A stretch of DNA of 7,487 nucleotides from Accumulibacter sp. (GTDB lineage: Bacteria; Pseudomonadota; Gammaproteobacteria; Burkholderiales; Rhodocyclaceae): assembly GCA_031274075.1 (NCBI GenBank), contig JAISQQ010000424.1:1-7487 (forward strand), read 5' to 3'. The notes under the pieces are model-generated. The model was not told the DNA's origin. It was given only the letters and a program-made list of their open reading frames with translations, and made no database searches. This document shows, piece after piece, positions 6,573 through 7,487 of the stretch. Position 1 is the stretch's first letter. Every line of letters begins with the position of its first letter. The position numbers were made by a program, and so were the translations under genes.

Positions 6573-6603
6573 CTCCTGGATGAATGTGATGAACGATATG
6601 AAC
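6573..6603 (-). promoter_or_regulatory. RBS preceded by three 9-bp repeats
   Basis: On the minus strand three imperfect 9-bp units, GTTCATATC, GTTCATCAC and ATTCATCCA (6603-6577), lead into AGGAG (6577-6573), which is 6 bases from the ATG at 6566. The arrangement parallels the 9-bp repeats before the aldehyde dehydrogenase. The units are in frame with the alternative upstream ATG at 6608. Confidence 0.6.
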
Positions 6604-6625
6604 GGCATGGACCAAGAACGTTTGG

Positions 6626-6660
6626 ATCATACAATTATTCCCAAGCGGATTCACTTGGGA
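6626..6660 (-). promoter_or_regulatory. Candidate operon promoter and operator
   Basis: A perfect inverted repeat TCCCAAG-N8-CTTGGGA spans 6639-6660. Just downstream on the operon strand is a -10-like TATGAT (6631-6626), 60 bases before the start codon. No good -35 hexamer is found at 16-18 bp spacing, and the inverted repeat overlaps where it would be. This would fit an activator- or repressor-controlled promoter, but no regulator gene is in the window. The inverted repeat is seen directly; the promoter role is inferred. Confidence 0.35.
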
Positions 6661-6775
6661 TCGGGGGTCTCCACAGGGCCATCGCACTCTGTGGCGTCGT
6701 TGGCATCATGGTGATTTTCCGGGGGCGCGGATCTCCGGCCCGCCTGGGCGTGGGCGCGAAACCGTTGGCGTACTC

Positions 6776-7056
6776 GTAGGGCGGGAAAGTGCAGCGCCTC
6801 CCGCCGGTCGTTCTCTCCGGCGGCGCAGCCGCCGCTCATCAGAAGACAGTTCAGTTACCGGCGCTTTGCGCCGGAGGTTTACGACCGGCGGATTGCATCC
6901 GCCCTACATGGCTACATGGCGCGTCGTCCCGGCGCAAGCCGGGACCCAGTTCGTTCTCTCCGGCGTAGCCGCTTTTATTGTTCGGCGGCCTTGAATCATG
7001 CGGCGCGTTGCGCCGTGAAAGGGACCGGCGGGAGGCGCTGCGCTTTCCCGCCCTAC
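6776..7056. repeat. MITE-like palindromic element, copy 2, with nested insert
   Basis: The terminal inverted repeats are longer here: 34 bp at 6776-6809 and 7023-7056 with one mismatch. Left flank (from about 6724) and right flank (to about 7116, ending in a copy of AGAGAAGATCG) match the flanks of copy 1 at 829-974. This copy is 281 bp against 146 bp because of about 135 extra bases in the middle, bordered by two imperfect copies of TTCTCTCCGGCG...AGCCGC (6811-6839 and 6954-6978). The internal CGGCGC/GCGCCG hairpin is kept. Confidence 0.85.
6840..6956. repeat. Nested insert: locus D hairpin, GGCGGAT hairpin, repeat copy b
   Basis: The extra material inside MITE copy 2 is itself a string of repeat pieces. 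First come two 7-bp units CAGAAGA and CAGTTCA (6840-6853) and a hairpin CCGGCGC-TTT-GCGCCGG (6858-6874), the same layout as the right side of locus C. Next is a hairpin GGCGGAT-TGC-ATCCGCC (6887-6903) ending CCCTAC, like the MITE ends. Last is a fragment of the 100-bp repeat (6919-6956) with GTCCCGGC/GCCGGGAC arms at 6926-6933 and 6938-6945. Confidence 0.75.
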
Positions 7057-7100
7057 CGAACCGTCGCTGTTTTCACGCGCACAGGTCGACTTTACGTTCA

Positions 7101-7130
7101 AGAGAAGATCGTGAACAGGTTCTTAAGCAT
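7101..7130 (+). repeat. Third copy of AGAGAAGATCG arm
   Basis: This 30-base stretch is a diverged copy of the arm at 1035-1064 (and inverted at 1266-1237). Here it follows the MITE right flank directly, without the GGGAGCGCGCTCCC palindrome that interrupts the same place at 1021-1034. Confidence 0.65.
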
Positions 7131-7149
7131 TTTTGTGCCAGGTATCGAT

Positions 7150-7250
7150 ACATTCCACCGCCTGAACCCAGGTATAAGCAAGAGCGCGTCGTCCCGGCGA
7201 AAGCCGGGACCCAGTTCGTTCATCAAACTTCCTGGATTCCGGCTTGCGCG
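7150..7250 (+). repeat. 100-bp dispersed repeat, copy c
   Basis: This matches the minus strand of 2341-2440. It includes CTGAACC, GGTATA, the hairpin GTCCCGGC/GCCGGGAC (7191-7198 with 7203-7210, loop GAAA), CAGTTCGTTC and GGATTCCGGCTTGCGC. It is followed within four bases by the heptamer array of locus C. Confidence 0.85.
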
Positions 7251-7253
7251 GTT

Positions 7254-7343
7254 CAGAGGACAGAGGACAGAAGACAGTAATATTTGCGGGCGCGAAGCGC
7301 CCGGTAACTGAACTGTCCTCTGTCCTCTGTCTTCCGTCCTCTG
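7254..7343. repeat. Hairpin core flanked both sides by 7-bp arrays (locus C)
   Basis: This is the most complete member of the family. On the left are CAGAGGA, CAGAGGA, CAGAAGA (7254-7274), then CAGTAATATTTG. The central hairpin CGGGCGC-GAA-GCGCCCG spans 7287-7303. On the right are GGTAACTGAA and inverted units CTGTCCT, CTGTCCT, CTGTCTT, CCGTCCT, ending CTG at 7343. The two arrays are inverted to each other, so the whole 90 bp can fold as one long hairpin. It touches the stop codon of the gene to the right. Confidence 0.85.
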
Positions 7344-7344
7344 A

Positions 7345-7487
7345 TCAAGCCAGCCATTCAGCCGCCTCGATTCCCGCCCGGTAGCGCGGATCGTCCTTTA
7401 TATCGTCCCTTATGCCGGAAGCCTCCGACGATGGGAGCAGCCGGGCGACGCGGGCGGAGCGGCGGGCGTCGAAATCCGGACGCCAGG
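7345..7487 (-). CDS. C-terminal part of an unrecognised protein
   Basis: Reading leftward from the window edge, one frame is open for 46 codons and stops at TGA (7347-7345). The peptide starts WRPDFDARRSARVARLL and ends DDPRYRAGIEAAEWLA, with a normal mix of charged and hydrophobic residues and a plausible helical end. The other two minus frames are either stopped early or read as Arg/Pro/Gly-rich shadow. The start lies beyond the window. I do not recognise the family. The heptamer array of locus C begins directly after the stop codon. Confidence 0.6.
   Translation of the reverse strand, partial: WRPDFDARRSARVARLLPSSEASGIRDDIKDDPRYRAGIEAAEWLA

Noticed and set aside
7287..7303. GC-rich hairpin as intrinsic terminator for the neighbouring gene
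   Set aside because: There is no T run after the stem on either strand, and the same hairpin recurs at other loci with array flanks.
7254..7343. Possible CRISPR array because of regularly repeated units
   Set aside because: The units are 7 bp, directly adjacent, with no spacers and inverted around a hairpin, so they are simple tandem repeats and not CRISPR.

Overview
The window looks like a chromosomal segment of a GC-rich proteobacterium. I infer this from high-GC codon use in the central genes, an MtfA-family peptidase, clear AGGAG ribosome binding sites and many small palindromic intergenic repeats of the type seen in beta- and gammaproteobacteria. I cannot name a genus. The first ~700 bases look visibly less GC-rich than the rest (judged by eye, not computed).

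Layout: (1) 1-516, the 3' part of an unrecognised plus-strand gene. (2) 517-1448, about 0.9 kb with no convincing gene. Its left part is featureless, and from about 778 it is packed with nested palindromic repeats. (3) 1449-2261 (minus), mtfA, a zinc peptidase with intact HExxH...E ligands, bracketed by two arrays of 7-bp tandem repeats. (4) 2262-2638, a repeat-rich spacer. (5) 6566-2639 (minus), a compact three-gene operon transcribed in the order iron-type alcohol dehydrogenase, LarA-like (nickel-pincer racemase family) protein, aldehyde dehydrogenase. The first two genes overlap by 11 bp and the third starts 39 bp after the second. (6) 6567-7344, a leader with a possible operator, followed by a second dense block of the same repeat families. 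(7) 7345-7487 (minus), the C-terminal end of another gene running off the right edge.

The operon makes chemical sense as a route from a primary alcohol or 1,2-diol to an aldehyde (Fe-ADH), then to an acid (ALDH), with the LarA-like protein racemising or epimerising a 2-hydroxyacid. The actual substrate cannot be read from sequence, and the genes that make the nickel-pincer cofactor are not in the window.

The most unusual non-coding content is the repeats. Hairpin cores are flanked by heptanucleotide arrays that share a CAG phase but use a different heptamer at each locus. Two copies of a MITE-like element with 24-34 bp terminal inverted repeats occur, one of them carrying a nested insertion. 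A second palindromic element is present in apparent empty, collapsed and full-length states. All alignments were made by eye, with no database search.
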